DNA of 64,000 nucleotides from Balanoglossus misakiensis. Taxonomy: Eukaryota > Hemichordata. Shown in pieces: positions 28,636 to 42,200 of the stretch. The DNA lies in assembly GCA_040954595.2 (NCBI GenBank), contig CM082588.2, positions 5,642,001 to 5,706,000 on the forward strand, in the 5' to 3' direction. Below the pieces are notes generated by a model. It ran no database searches and was not told the DNA's origin. It saw only the letters and a program-made list of their open reading frames with translations. Numbering within the stretch: the first letter of the stretch is position 1; each line of letters opens with the position of its first letter. Position numbers and translations under genes: made by a program.

Positions 28636-31600
28636 CAATGTCAGAGGCACTGACATATGGGACGATCAGGGCACGGCAAGCTCAACAGACACACACATTA
28701 TGACATAGGATGTCAGAGGCACTGACATTTGGGACAACAGGCACAATGTCAGAGGCACTGACATATGGGACAATCAGGGCACGGCAAGCTCAACAGACAC
28801 ACACATTATGATATAGGATGTCAGAGGCACTGACATTTGGGACAACAGGCACAATGTCAGAGGCACTGACATATGGGACGATCAGGGCACGGCAAGCTAA
28901 ACAGACACACACATTATGACATAGGATGTCAGAGGCACTGACATATAGGACAACAGGCACAATGTCAGAGGCACTGACATATGGGATGATCAGGGCACGG
29001 CAAGCTAAACAGACACACACATTATGACATAGGATGTCAGAGGCACTGACATATGGGACAACAGGCACAATGTCAGAGGCACTGACATATGGGACGATCA
29101 GGGCACGGCAAGCTAAACAGACACACACATTATGACATAGGATGTCAGAGGCACTGACATATAGGACAACAGGCACAATGTCAGAGGCACTGACAATTGG
29201 GACGACCATGGCACGGCAAGCTAAACAGACACACAAATTATGACAATTGGGACGGCAGGCACAATGTCAGAGGCACTGACATATGGGATGATCAGGGCAC
29301 GGCAAGCTAAACAGACACACACATTATGACATGGGACGGCAGGCACAATGTCAGAGGCACTGACAATTGGGACGGCAGGCACAATGTCAGAGGCACTGAC
29401 AATTGGGACGGCAGGCACAATGTCAGAGGCACTGACAATTGGGACGACCATGGCACGGCAAGCTAAACAGACACACACATTATGACATGGGACGGCAGGC
29501 ACAATGTCAGCTGAGGCACTGACATATGGGACAACAGGCACAATGTCAGAGGCACTGACATATGGGACGATCAGGGCACGGCAAGCTAAACAGACACACA
29601 CATTATGACATGGGACGGCAGGCACAATGTCAGAGGCACTGACAATTGGGACGGCAGGCACAATGTCAGAGGCACTGACAATTGGGACGACGGGCACAAT
29701 GTCAGAGGCACTGACATATGGGACGACTGAACACACGTGTTGTGTTGATGTGCTCAGAGTTTAGCTATATAGCATTTCATCACTGCACATCAATGTCAGA
29801 GGCACTGACAATTGGGACGGCAGGCACAATGTCAGAGGCACTGACAATTGGGACGGCAGGCACAATGTCAGAGGCACTGACAATTGGGACGACGGGCACA
29901 ATGTCAGAGGCACTGACATATGGGACGACTGAACACACGTGTTGTGTTGATGTGCTCAGAGTTTAGCTATATAGCATTTCATCACTGCACATCAATGTCA
30001 GAGGCACTGACATTTGGGACAACAGGCACAATGTCAGAGGCACTGACATATGGGACGATCAGGGCACGGCAAGCTAAACAGACACACACATTATGACATA
30101 GGATGTCAGAGGCACTGACATATGGGACAACAGGCACAATGTCAGAGGCACTGACAATTGGGACGACCATGGCACGGCAAGCTAAACAGACACACAAATT
30201 ATGACAATTGGGACGGCAGGCACAATGTCAGAGGCACTGACATATGGGACGATCAGGGCACGGCAAGCTAAACAGACACACAAATTATGACAATTGGGAC
30301 GGCAGGCACAATGTCAGAGGCACTGACAATTGGGACGACCATGGCACGGCAAGCTAAACAGACACACAAATTATGACAATTGGGACGGCAGGCACAATGT
30401 CAGAGGCACTGACAATTGGGACGGCAGGCACAATGTCAGAGGCACTGACAATTGGGACGACCATGGCACGGCAAGCTAAACAGACACACACATTATGACA
30501 TGGGACGGCAGGCACAATGTCAGCTGAGGCACTGACATATGGGACAACAGGCACAATGTCAGAGGCACTGACATATGGGACGACGGGCACAATGTCAGAG
30601 GCACTGACAAATGGGACGACTGAACACACGTGTTGTGTTGATGTGCTCAGAGTTTAGCTATATACTATTTCATCACTGCACATCAATGTCAGAGGCACTG
30701 ACATTTGGGACGACAGGCACAATGTCAGAGGCACTGACATATGGGACGACCAGGGCACGGCAAGCTCAACAGACACACACATTAATGCAGAGGCACTGAC
30801 AATTGAGACGACAGGCACAATGTCAGAGGCACTGACAATTGGGACAACAGGCACAATGTCAGAGGCACTGACAATTGGGACGACCATGGCACGGCAAGCT
30901 AAACAGACACACAAATTATGACAATTGGGACGGCAGGCACAATGTCAGAGGCACTGACAATTGGGACGACCATGGCACGGCAAGCTAAACAGACACACAC
31001 ATTATGACATGGGACGGCAGGCACAATGTCAGCTGAGGCACTGACATATGGGACAACAGGCACAATGTCAGAGGCACTGACATATGGGACGATCAGGGCA
31101 CGGCAAGCTAAACAGACACACACATTATGACATGGGACGGCAGGCACAATGTCAGAGGCACTGACAATTGGGACGGCAGGCACAATGTCAGAGGCACTGA
31201 CAATTGGGACGACGGGCACAATGTCAGAGGCACTGACATATGGGACGACTGAACACACGTGTTGTGTTGATGTGCTCAGAGTTTAGCTATATAGCATTTC
31301 ATCACTGCACATCAATGTCAGAGGCACTGACAATTGGGACGGCAGGCACAATGTCAGAGGCACTGACAATTGGGACGGCAGGCACAATGTCAGAGGCACT
31401 GACAATTGGGACAACGGGCACAATGTCAGAGGCACTGACATATGGGATGACTGAACACACGTGTTGTGTTGATGTGCTCAGAGTTTAGCTATATAGCATT
31501 TCATCACTGCACATCAATGTCAGAGGCACTGACATTTGGGACAACAGGCACAATGTCAGAGGCACTGACATATGGGACGATCAGGGCAAGGCAAGCTAAA

Positions 31601-33190
31601 CAGACACACACATTATGACATAGGATGTCAGAGGCACTGACATATGGGACAACAGGCACAATGTCAGAGGCACTGACAATTGGGACGACCATGGCACGGC
31701 AAGCTAAACAGACACACAAATTATGACAATTGGGACGGCAGGCACAATGTCAGAGGCACTGACATATGGGACGATCAGGGCACGGCAAGCTAAACAGACA
31801 CACACATTATGACATGGGACGGCAGGCACAATGTCAGAGGCACTGACAATTGGGACGGCAGGCACAATGTCAGAGGCACTGACAATTGGGACGACCATGG
31901 CACGGCAAGCTAAACAGACACACACATTATGACATGGGACGGCAGGCACAATGTCAGCTGAGGCACTGACATATGGGACAACAGGCACAATGTCAGAGGC
32001 ACTGACATATGGGACGACGGGCACAATGTCAGAGGCACTGACATATGGGACGACTGAACACACGTGTTGTGTTGATGTGCTCAGAGTTTAGCTATATAGC
32101 ATTTCATCACTGCACATCAATGTCAGAGGCACTGACATTTGGGACGACAGGCACAATGTCAGAGGCACTGACATATGGGACGACCAGGGCACGGCAAGCT
32201 CAACAGACACACACATTAATGCAGAGGCACTGACAATTGAGACGACAGGCACAATGTCAGAGGCACTGACAATTGGGACAACAGGCACAATGTCAGAGGC
32301 ACTGACAATTGGGACGACCATGGCACGGCAAGCTAAACAGACACACAAATTATGACAATTGGGACGGCAGGCACAATGTCAGAGGCACTGACATATGGGA
32401 CAACAGGCACAATGTCAGAGGCACTGACATATGGGACGATCAGGGCACGGCAAGCTAAACAGACACACACATTATGACATGGGACGGCAGGCACAATGTC
32501 AGAGGCACTGACAATTGGGACAACAGGCACAATGTCAGAGGCACTGACAGTGGGACGACCATGGCACGGCAAGCTAAACAGACACACACATTATGACATG
32601 GGACGGCAGGCACAATGTCAGAGGCACTGACAATTGGGACGGCAGGCACAATGTCAGAGGCACTGACAATTGGGACGACGGGCACAATGTCAGAGGCACT
32701 GACATATGGGACGACTGAACACACGTGTTGTGTTGATGTGCTCAGAGTTTAGCTATATAGCATTTCATCACTGCACATCAATGTCAGAGGCACTGACAAT
32801 TGGGACGACAGGCACAATGTCAGAGGCACTGACATTTGGGACGACAGGCACAATGTCAGAGGCACTGACATATGGGACGACCAGGGCACGGCAAGCTCAA
32901 CAGACACACACATTAATGCAGAGGCACTGACAATTGAGACGACAGGCACAATGTCAGAGGCACTGACATATGGGACGGCAGGCACAATGTCAGAGGCACT
33001 GACATATGGGACGACCAGGGCACGGCAAGCTCAACAGACACACACATTATGTCAGAGGCACTGACAATTGGGACGACAGGCACAATGTCAGAGGCACTGA
33101 CATATGGGATGGCAGGCACAATGTCAGAGGCACTGACATATGGGACGGCAGGTACAATGTCAGAGGCACTGACATTTGGGACGACGGGCA
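28636..33190 (+). repeat. 36-bp palindromic minisatellite with higher-order structure
   Basis: About 4.55 kb consists of a 36-bp unit: AATGTCAGAGGCACTGAC followed by AATTGGGACGGCAGGCAC (with CATATGGGAC, CATTTGGGAC and CAGGCAC/CGGGCAC variants). Each unit holds an inverted repeat, TGTCAG-AGGCA-CTGACA, extended to eight paired bases in the CATTTGG variant. Two linker types interrupt it: one containing GCACGGCAAGCTAAACAG plus an ACACACATTATGACAT segment, and one of about 67 bp containing ACACACGTGTTGTGTTG. The second linker occurs seven times, near 29725, 29930, 30617, 31246, 31450, 32051 and 32712. Both strands read through as 12-residue repeat peptides only because the unit is a multiple of three. 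I see no promoter, splice signals or protein family, so I treat it as non-coding. Confidence 0.93.
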
Positions 33191-33918
33191 CTGGTCGCGG
33201 TTAGTATATTCCGGGATACTGAATCATTCAAAGTCACGGCTCAACGCGTCAACATTTACTATACTCGATTGCGGTCAGTATATTCCGGGATACTGAATCA
33301 TTCGAAGTCATGGCTCAATGCGTCTACTGATTTACTATACCCGATCACGGTGAGTATATTCCGGGATACTGAATCATTCAAAGTCACGGCTCAACGTGTC
33401 AAGATTTACTACTCGCGATCGCGGTCAGTATATTCCGGGATACTGAATCATTCAAAGTCACGGCTCAACGTGTCAAGATTTACTACTCCTGATCGCGGTC
33501 AGTATATTCCGGGATACTGAATCATTCAAAGTCACGGCTCAACGCGTCAACATTTACTATTCCCGATCGCGGTCAGTATATTCCGAGATACTGACTCATT
33601 CGAAGTCACGGCTCAATGCGTCAACATTTACTACAATGTATACCCGATCGCAGTCAGTATATTCCGGGATACTGAATCATTCGAAGTCACAGCTCAAAGC
33701 GTCAACATTTACTATACCCGATCGCGGTCAGTATATTCCGGGATACTGAATCATTCAAAGTCACGGCTCAACGCGTCAACATTTACTATTCCCGATCGCG
33801 GTCAGTATATTCCGGGATACTGAATCATTCGAAGTCACGGCTCAACGTGTCAACATTTACTATACCCGATCGCGGTCAGTATATTCCGGGATACTGAATC
33901 ATTCGAAGTCACGGCTCA
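33191..33918 (+). repeat. 74-bp minisatellite, about 10 copies
   Basis: The unit contains GTATATTCCGGGATACTGAA, then TCATTCAAAGTCACGGCTC and AACGCGTCAACATTTACTA. The motif GTATATTCCG begins at 33204, 33278, 33354, 33428, 33502, 33576, 33657, 33731, 33805 and 33879, so the period is 74 bp with two small insertions. The array abuts the 36-bp array on the left and the 71-bp array on the right with no unique spacer. Confidence 0.92.
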
Positions 33919-34960
33919 GCACCATTATCCAGGAAACCACTTGCCCATGAAGTGGGAACCATTACCAGTCAGTTTTCCAGTGGGGAAGTTTTTCACCATC
34001 TAGGAATCACATGCCTATGAAGTGGGAACCATTACCAGTCAGTTTTCCAGTGGAGAAGTTTTTCACCATCCAGGAAATCACTTGCCTATGAAGTGGGAAC
34101 CATTACCAGTCAGTTTTCCAGTGGGGAAGTTTTTCACCATCCAGGAAATCACTTGCCTATGAAGTGGGAACCATTACCAGTCAGTTTTCCAGTGGGGAAG
34201 TTTTTCACCATCCAGGAAATCACTTGCCTATGAAGTGGGAACCATTACCAGTCAGTTTTCCAGTGGGGAAGTTTTTCACCATCTAGGAATCACTTGCCTA
34301 TGAAGTGGGAACCATTACCAGTCAGTTTTCCAGTGGAGAAGTTTTTCACCATCCAGGAAATCACTTGCCTATGAAGTGGGAACCATTACCAGTCAGTTTT
34401 CCAGTGGGGAAGTTTTTCACCATCTAGGAAATCACTTGCCTATGAAGTTGGAACCATTACCAGTCAGTTTTCAGTGGGGAAGTTTTCACCATCCAGGAAA
34501 TCACTTGCCTATGAAGTAGGAACCATTACCAGTCAGTTTTCCAGTGGGGAAGTTTTTCACCATCCAGGAAATCACTTGCCTATGAAGTTGGAACCATTAC
34601 CAGTCAGTTTTCCAGTGGGGAAGTTTTTCGCCATCTAGGAAATCACTTGCCTATGAAGTTGGAACCATTACCAGTCAGTTTTCAGTGGGGAAGTTTTTCA
34701 CCATCCAGGAAATCACTTGCCTTTGAAGTGAGAACCATTACCAGTCAGTTTTCCAGTGGGGAAGTTTTTCACCATCTAGGAAATCACTTGCCTATGAAGT
34801 TGGAACCATTACCAGTCAGTTTCCAGTGGGGAAGTTTTTCACCATCTAGGAAATCATTTGCCTATGAAGTTGGAACCATTACCAGTCAGTTTTCCAGTGG
34901 AGAAGTTTTTCACCATCCAGTAAATCTCTTGCCAAAGAAGTGGGAACCATTACCAGTCAG
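33919..34960 (+). repeat. 71-bp minisatellite, 15 copies
   Basis: The unit contains AACCATTACCAGTCAGTTTT, CCAGTGGGGAAGTTTTTCAC and CATCCAGGAAATCACTTGCC. The motif ATTACCAG recurs 15 times between 33961 and 34949, every 70-71 bp. Copies differ by scattered substitutions and single-base indels. Open frames across it are a by-product of the repetition. Confidence 0.92.
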
Positions 34961-35735
34961 TTTCAGCATGGTAGATAATCCCTTAATTTTTTTTATAAAA
35001 CCCACATCTTGACCTGGATTAAAATAACCAGGAATACACTTGCCCCAACACTATATTTACTTATACTATACACATGTCACCACACTTGTTTCAGCATGGT
35101 GAATAATCCCTTTTATAAAACCCACACTATTCACTTAAATATTTGATAAAAATTCCCAACAACCTTTACAAGCACCTTTTAAGGTGTTAACACTATATTA
35201 CTTATACTATACATATATGGTACCACACTTGTTTCAGCATGGTGGATAATCCCTTTTTATAAAACCCACACTATACACTTAAACATTTTATGAAAATTCC
35301 CAACAACCTTTACAAGCACCTTTAAAGTGTTAACGCTATATTACTTATACTATACACATATGGTACCACACTTGTTTCAGCATGGTGGATAACCCCTTTT
35401 TATAAAACCCACACTATACACTTAAATATTTTATGAAAATTCCCAACAACCTTTACAAGCACCCTATAGATGTCAACACTACATTACTTATACTATACAC
35501 ATATGGTACCACACTTGTTTCAGCATGGTGGATAACCCCTTTTTATAAAACCCACACTATACACTTAAATATTTTATAAAAAATCCCAAAACAACCTTTA
35601 CAAGCACCTTTTAAAGTGTCAACACCCATATTACTTATACTATACACATATGGTACCACACTTGTTTTTAGTATGGTGGATAATCCCTTTTTATAAAACC
35701 CACATCTTGACCTAGCCCCATAGTTAGTTTCTATG
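34961..35735 (+). repeat. About 143-bp tandem repeat, roughly 5-6 copies
   Basis: The AT-rich unit contains TTTCAGCATGGTGGATAA, TTTTTATAAAACCCACAC and CAACAACCTTTACAAGCACC. The motif TTTCAGCATG begins at 34961, 35089, 35232, 35375 and 35518, with a diverged copy near 35665. The first copy is shorter. The left junction with the 71-bp array is inside a shared CAGTTT. Confidence 0.88.
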
Positions 35736-35961
35736 AAACCAAACTTTGTGTACATGCTCCCTGTTTTTCAGGAGAATCTACTCTTTACAATGATGTGGCC
35801 GATTATGACTATTTGCTGGGTCTAAAACTACTGACCAATCACAAAATCGATTGTGTCAAAATGGAGTCTAAACCCCTGATTGGTTGAACCGCAAGAACAA
35901 AAGATACGTCATCACCAGGCGCCGAGCTGTGTTCACTGAGATTCTTCTCTCGTTGGCAACA

Positions 35962-36080
35962 ATTTCTCCCGACATGGCGTTGGTTCTTCGGAACTTGGCA
36001 GCATTTCCCCCGATATGGCGTTCATGGTTCTTCGGAACTTGGCAGCATTTCCCTCGATATGGCGTTGGTTCTTCGGAAGC
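35962..36080 (+). repeat. Short tandem repeat of about 42 bp, three copies
   Basis: Three copies of a unit containing GGTTCTTCGGAACTTGGCAG and CATTTCCCCCGATATGGCG, the last one partial. No gene is associated. Confidence 0.75.
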
Positions 36081-36376
36081 CCTCAAGGTTAAAATGAAAC
36101 ATGACCGATATTAATATGTTGCTCATATCAATTAAAATTAAACTAAGGCCTCGCTCATGCACTGCACTACACGGGACCGCTCGTCGCGGCCTGCCAGATA
36201 TCTCGAATAGTGAAAATATTTTGAATTTAAAAAAAAGAAAAGGAAAAATACGAATACTTCGCTGTGGATATGGACGTAGACGACGGACGACCACGCTATT
36301 TTGGTGACGTAGGCATAAAACCTACACGACGCACACGGACGAATTTAGCGAAGTTTTTCAACAAATACAACAAAAA

Positions 36377-36835
36377 GCATAATAATTACTTCATATTCCT
36401 TGTCATTTATTTATTTAAGACTTTAAAACGGAAGTTTGAAAATGGAATAAACAATTTTTACACAGAGTCACCTTCACATGTTTGAGGAAGCAGACGACAT
36501 ATTTAGCATGTGACGGACGGCACCGTTGAATTGACGTTCTTGGATAAAAATGCGACGACTGTCATAAATACAGTATACCACAATGATGAAAATCTGTAAG
36601 CACGATAATAATTACCTCATATTCCATAACATTTTTGTAAAACTTTTAAAACGGAAGTTTGGAAATGGAATACAAATTTAGCACAGAGTCAGTTTCACCA
36701 GTTTGGCGACGCAGACGACACTTGACAGGCGACCGAACCATTCACCGAAGTTGAACATAAAAGTCGACGTTTTTGGTAAAAAAAAAAAAGCTAAGTCTTT
36801 CATAAATACAATGTACCACAGTGACAAAAATATTC
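36377..36835 (+). repeat. Diverged tandem duplication, about 221 bp period
   Basis: The two copies (about 36377-36598 and 36599-36835) share AATAATTAC, CATATTCC, TTTAAAACGGAAGTTTG, CACAGAGTCA, GCAGACGACA and TCATAAATACA in the same order, with many differences. This may be a remnant of an older repeat or mobile element; no open frame or terminal repeats support a class. Confidence 0.65.
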
Positions 36836-37345
36836 CATCATTCATTGGTCACAATTCCTCGCGAGTTTTCCAAAATCTACAAGTAAACATTTACTTTAGA
36901 GTAGAACAGATATTGACATGTACGTACCTTTCAATCTTCAAGCCGCAACTGACAAGTGCAAACTTTTTATGGGGGAAATGAATATTCATGAAGATATCTC
37001 CTTAATTGGCAGTTCATATACGCGATCATGATCTTATTTGGCCAATCACAACCGTGAATTTGAAAGGGTAAAGCATGATGGACAATCACATTATCCATGC
37101 CCCCTAGCTTGCTGTGCATCATTCCGTGTACTAGGAGTCCTTATTTTTGTGGTGAAAAGTATTGTTTACGATAAATCGATGAATTGCAACATTTGGGTGA
37201 CCTTGAGGTGACCCATGACCTTCTTTCCAATAGCTCTGCATCCTGAGCACAAAGAAGATATCTTGATACATAGGATGGACCACCTAATGGAGTCTAATGC
37301 CTTACCTTATTCACACAACAAGTGAGACACAATTTCAATAAACAC

Positions 37346-39233
37346 AAATGTTTATTTTATTTACATTTTTCTGTTGCTGTTAATTAACAGATTTAAACTA
37401 CAAAAAGTAAACATTGCACCTGTTTTAAAACTCCCTCCAATTTCACAGATCTCGTTCTCACAAACCATCTCTCACTTATGAATAATAAACTATAAGAAGT
37501 GCACAATGTACTTTGTTCTGAATGTATGCCTAATAATAAAATGCAGCCAAATCACTGAAGATAGCCTGATTATATTTTAATCATGATTTCACATGAAATG
37601 TTCACAAAACTATTTATAGCGAGCTTCAACTTCTGATCAGTCAATTCTACGGCAAGAAAGGCTTCTATTCCCAACAATTGCATTTCAATAATTCAATAGA
37701 GCCTATGTACAGTCTTAAAAACTTTCAAAACATATCACATTTTGAAACTGTAAATTATGTACACAGAGATCTGTAATAATACCTACTGCAAATCCACAGT
37801 TACAACACGATAAAACACCGTTTTTACAAATACAACTACAGAGCGATTTCATATGTACAGAGTGGTGTAAAGTGACTATTTCCATGGGAAATTTTTCTAA
37901 AAACTACAGATTTGCGAGTGTGTATCATCTCGGCTTTTTAAAAAGTTTCAATGAAGGGTAATAAGTTTTCTTCTGTGACTGAACACAGACATGACGAAAA
38001 TTTTGGCATTGAATAGTAGATAAGAAATTTTGCATACATATTAAATACTACAATGAATAAAAGAAGTGTTAGTGATGTCAGTACTTTTAGTTTCAATGAA
38101 GGGTAATAAGTTTTCTTCTGTGACTGAATACAGACATGACGAAAATTTTGGCATTGAATAGTAGATAAGAAATTTTGCATACATGTTAAATACTACAATG
38201 AATAAAAGAAGTGTTAGTGATGTCAGTACTTTTAGTTTGGCAAGATGTGGATTTGTGTTTGTACACTTTCCAGGTGTAGACTGCAGACATTTCACCATAG
38301 ACTGTAGAATCCAATCAATGATGAAGTTACACTTTGCTTTTACTCTGGGACAGAAACAAATATCGGAAATGACCTGGTGTGAATTCATATACATGTACGT
38401 GTAATATTAAATTTTGTGACAAGGTTGAAAATGGCACCGATTTGCAACTGACAGATTTGTCACATTGGGCACAATGGCTCATTATGCACCACACTTCGTA
38501 GCTTGTCTTTGAAAAATTGAATATTCCGGTATGCGTAGGATAAGAAGTGTTAAGCACAACCACAAACAGATACGCCAAGCAAGAACCCTTTCAATGCCAA
38601 GAGAAGACGATGTAAAGATATTTACACACACTGACCAAAACTGGGAATGTTGAAGCAACCACCTACACAAACAGCTATACAAATCACAAAAATGTAGTAT
38701 GGTCTGGTATGTGGCGGCCATCTTGCTCAGATTCTGGGCAAAAATGGCTGGTACATGACACCACCATAACTCGTGGTTTCTGCTGGAATTCGATGTGACG
38801 TCAAAGAGAAATATCACAGGATTATATATAATCGTACTATATAATCTGATGTACTGAAAGTGTCAGGTTTAAAATCCTTATCCGCTAGCCTCACCCATTC
38901 TCCTGTAAATGTGGGAAAGTCCCATTTCTTCAATGGTAGATCAATCCACTTTTGACTTAAAATAGGGGTTGGCCCATTGCAATGAAGAATTTCAGTTAAA
39001 AACTTCAAAAAATTATCTGTGGTTTCACTCAGTGAAACGACCCTTGCCTTTCATTGAACACAAAGTAAATACTTCCCGGGTAAATAAAGAATTAGAATAT
39101 TGGCCAGGGTATCTTTTTTTCTGTTGTTAAGGTTTCACTACAACATCGCATATGTGTGCACCATGGTACATCCTTACTTTCCTAACTCAGTGTTTATTTA
39201 TTTTCTGTATGCAGGATTTCATAATTCTGAAGT
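37346..39233 (-). other. Probable 3'UTR of the LRRK gene
   Basis: On the minus strand, AATAAA signals lie only about 40 bp past the LRRK stop codon (39198-39193) and again at 37356-37351. The LRRK transcript may therefore have a very short or a roughly 1.9-kb 3'UTR. No separate coding exon is recognised in between. A recent 145-bp duplication lies within the longer version. Confidence 0.4.
37944..38233 (+). repeat. Recent 145-bp direct duplication
   Basis: Positions 37944-38088 and 38089-38233 are two adjacent copies of the same 145 bp, beginning AGTTTCAATGAAGGG. I found only about two substitutions between them (GAACACAG/GAATACAG and CATATTAA/CATGTTAA). It lies in the probable LRRK 3'UTR or flank. 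Confidence 0.93.
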
Positions 39234-42200
39234 CTACATCCAATAGTCGGCATTCCACGCCAACACGTACGTCTCCTCGCCGCTGCCCTGCCGTGACACG
39301 GGCGGCGCGTTGGGATACCGGCCAATCAGATTCTTGTGGCCCCGCCCGATGGTGAGCACCACTGTACTGTCCGGATGTAACCCAGAATCTGATTGGCAGA
39401 TGCCGGGGCGGACCGGTAGGATGGCTTTGATTGGCTGCTCGTGGCAGTGGAACACTGTGTAGGGCGTCATGGTGAATGGCTCAACAACCAACAGCTGGCC
39501 CCAGCTGGTGCCGATGTATAGATGATTGCAAGCATGTGCCATGGCTGTCACGTGGCACTTGTTACCTATAAGCAAATAATAAAATCAACATGTCTGTAAG
39601 ATGTAGCCAGGATGGTAATGTATGAAAATTCATAAAATATGACATGTGTATCATAGTCATTAGCAGTTCCTCAAAAAACCTTGAAAGTGACTATTTTGAA
39701 CCATGGTGGTTTATGATGATGATTTTGTTATTGTTGCTCTTTTTCTTCACACATGATGCATATGTCCACAATTTGTGAAAAGGTGTTTTACAATAATTAT
39801 TCAACCTGGTCACTGAAATACCTAATTTGGATTCCACTCAACTCCTCAAGGTTAGATTGGGTTGTTCACTACTTACGTCCTGATCCAGACTTGCCACTTC
39901 CCGGTCTCTTGAGCGACGACGGAGGTTTGGACACTTTGCCGCAGTCCAGTTTGCCGTCGATCGTCCTGTCAACCACGTCCCATCGGTACACACTAGAACC
40001 TGGCCAAAACAACAGAACAAGTTAACAGGCCTACCTCTGGAATACAAAGTCTGACACACACACTGACTATGGCTGTGTTCCATGGATACCAACCCTGAGA
40101 CAGACATATACTGTAGAGTAGTTAATTTACTTTCACTATTTTCGCTGGACTCATTTTCCCCAGTAAAATAAAACCTTAGTGAAAATTCTTTACTAACCTG
40201 GAAAGACATACGTCCACACCGACTGCTCAGCACTGACCTCAGCAGTTAAGGTCGTATCCATGAAAATAGTGCTGTCATTGGTTACCATGTGGTACACGCC
40301 GACATTTTTACTGGTTGTTGCTGAGGGGTTGAAGTGATTCAGGCCCCTGTGTTTGACCGACAGATCAGCGTTGAGTATGGTGATGTAGCCGTCTGATTGA
40401 CCACACCATATCTCGTAAGTCCTGCAATGATGAATAACAAAGACACACCTTTATTTATAACAAACTTGATAAAACTGGAAATAAATAAACTATTTCTTCA
40501 AGTTCTCTAATGACAGTGATGTTGTTTACCAGATAAAACATCAAACAAGTTACAAATGCCACAGGATCATTCTATTTTGTCCTGATCGCAGGAGTAGTCG
40601 AGCTCTCAGTTATCGCACTTACGCTGGTCTGTCTGTTTGAAATATAGGCACCGCAGACAGGCTGTACGCAGCCTTGCCGAAACCAACGTATTTCCCTCTT
40701 GGCTCCGGAATCCCGTCATTCACAATGAAGGACATGACGGAGCCGTTGCTGACCGCCACCAGGACCTGGTTCAAGCGTGGTATATACTGCATGTACTGTG
40801 CTATGGGTGGTGATCTGGTGCTGCCTCCCTGCGAGAGGGGAAACTTGGCCATCTCCTGGTAGGTGTTGGCACTGTGTTCAAATACAGAAAAATATCATTA
40901 TTATTTTCCCCCCAAAATAAGTGACATAGCAATATGTATAATTAAAGGATACACTCCCTGATGACTTTTTCTTAGTGCAACACAAACAGAGAAACATCCG
41001 TTCAACATACTTGTATATCTGTACATGTCCCGTGGGCAGAGCCACCCAGACAGTGTCGTTGACTGCACAGATGCTCTCCACCGATGTCTTGGGCAGATGG
41101 AACTGTTCATGATCCATGGTCAGACACCTGTCATTCAGCTTCAAGATGTCTGTATATGTCTTCTCTCTGCCGACCCTGCACAGCCAGACATCATTAGCCG
41201 TGCTGATTGGTAAGGTCATCATTAGATCGTCTTCTTCTGGGATGCTTATTCCTGGAAAATGAGATATTCCGGCACTTTTAGTTGTCTGTTTCAAAGGGAA
41301 AATTCGTCTCATTTTCCTTGCCTGCTGGCTTGATTTTGAGAGTTTTAAACACACATATGTGTACTCCTCACCATGGACACAAAAACTGCACTCACCATCA
41401 AAATCAAAATTCTCTATATCTTCCATCACTTTGGTGGTCACAATACAAGCAGCCATGATGTCGCCTTTGTACTCCAGGGACACTGACTCAGCCAGGTGGG
41501 CGAACTCTGGTGTGTTGGCCACAGAGAATATCTGAGCTGCTGATGGTCGGTGCTTGGGGTCCTGGGACCAGCACCAAGTCATCAGGTCCAGCACGTAGGT
41601 TGGGTATACCTTCTCCTGGAATGACACATAATAAACACCAGATTGAATGGGGTGGGAAAGTGCATCCTTTGCCATTGCAACCCTCTTTATTGAACCCTCC
41701 AACCCTGTTTCCCTGTATGTGGGCAAACCGCAACAGTGAACAGAATGGGACTACACCATTTGCTGATGTGAAAAGGTCATATCAGTTTGGTTTGACTACA
41801 GGGTATTTTTAGAATGTAACTTCATCCATACTGTAAATTCTCAAGCTCAGAAAAAGGGGTACACACAGAAATTATCACTACCAGTGAAACATGGACATGT
41901 AGCTTAGAAGAGCAATTAAATATCTGCACCAAAAATATACTTGGAAGTGGAAATACTCACCCTCCTTGTAATGGACGGTCTGATTCCGTCTTTGACGTGT
42001 TGCTGGATTTGTTCAACACCTTCATATGGATGTCTCAATGCAAGCAATTCATACATCAACATACCAAAGGAAAAACAATCAGCCTGCAATGAAGATAAAA
42101 TCAGTGCACATTGTTTTGTCAAATTGTTAGCTGTAACATGATGCCATCCAGAATGAAACACTGGTCACTTGTATCCTTATATAGCATACACCAACACAAA

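Larger units (their letters stand above)
35736..37345. other. Repeat-rich intergenic DNA between convergent genes
   Basis: Apart from the two short tandem repeats listed separately, I see no gene here. Open frames at 35884-36114 and 36022-36307 are small and unsupported. The sequence probably holds degraded dispersed repeats. Confidence 0.4.

Noticed and set aside
28636-33190. CRISPR-like appearance (short palindromic repeats in series)
   Set aside because: The intervals between palindromes are themselves repeats, not unique spacers. The host is clearly a eukaryote and no cas genes are present. This is a minisatellite.
28790-33191. Long open frames in the 36-bp array on both strands, giving 12-residue repeat peptides (for example MSEALTIGTAGT)
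   Set aside because: The unit length is divisible by three and has no stops, so frames stay open by arithmetic. They break at each linker, and no promoter, signal peptide or splice signal supports them.
33176-35012. Open frames across the 74-bp and 71-bp arrays
   Set aside because: They are products of repetition, with frame cycling through the units and no conserved protein.
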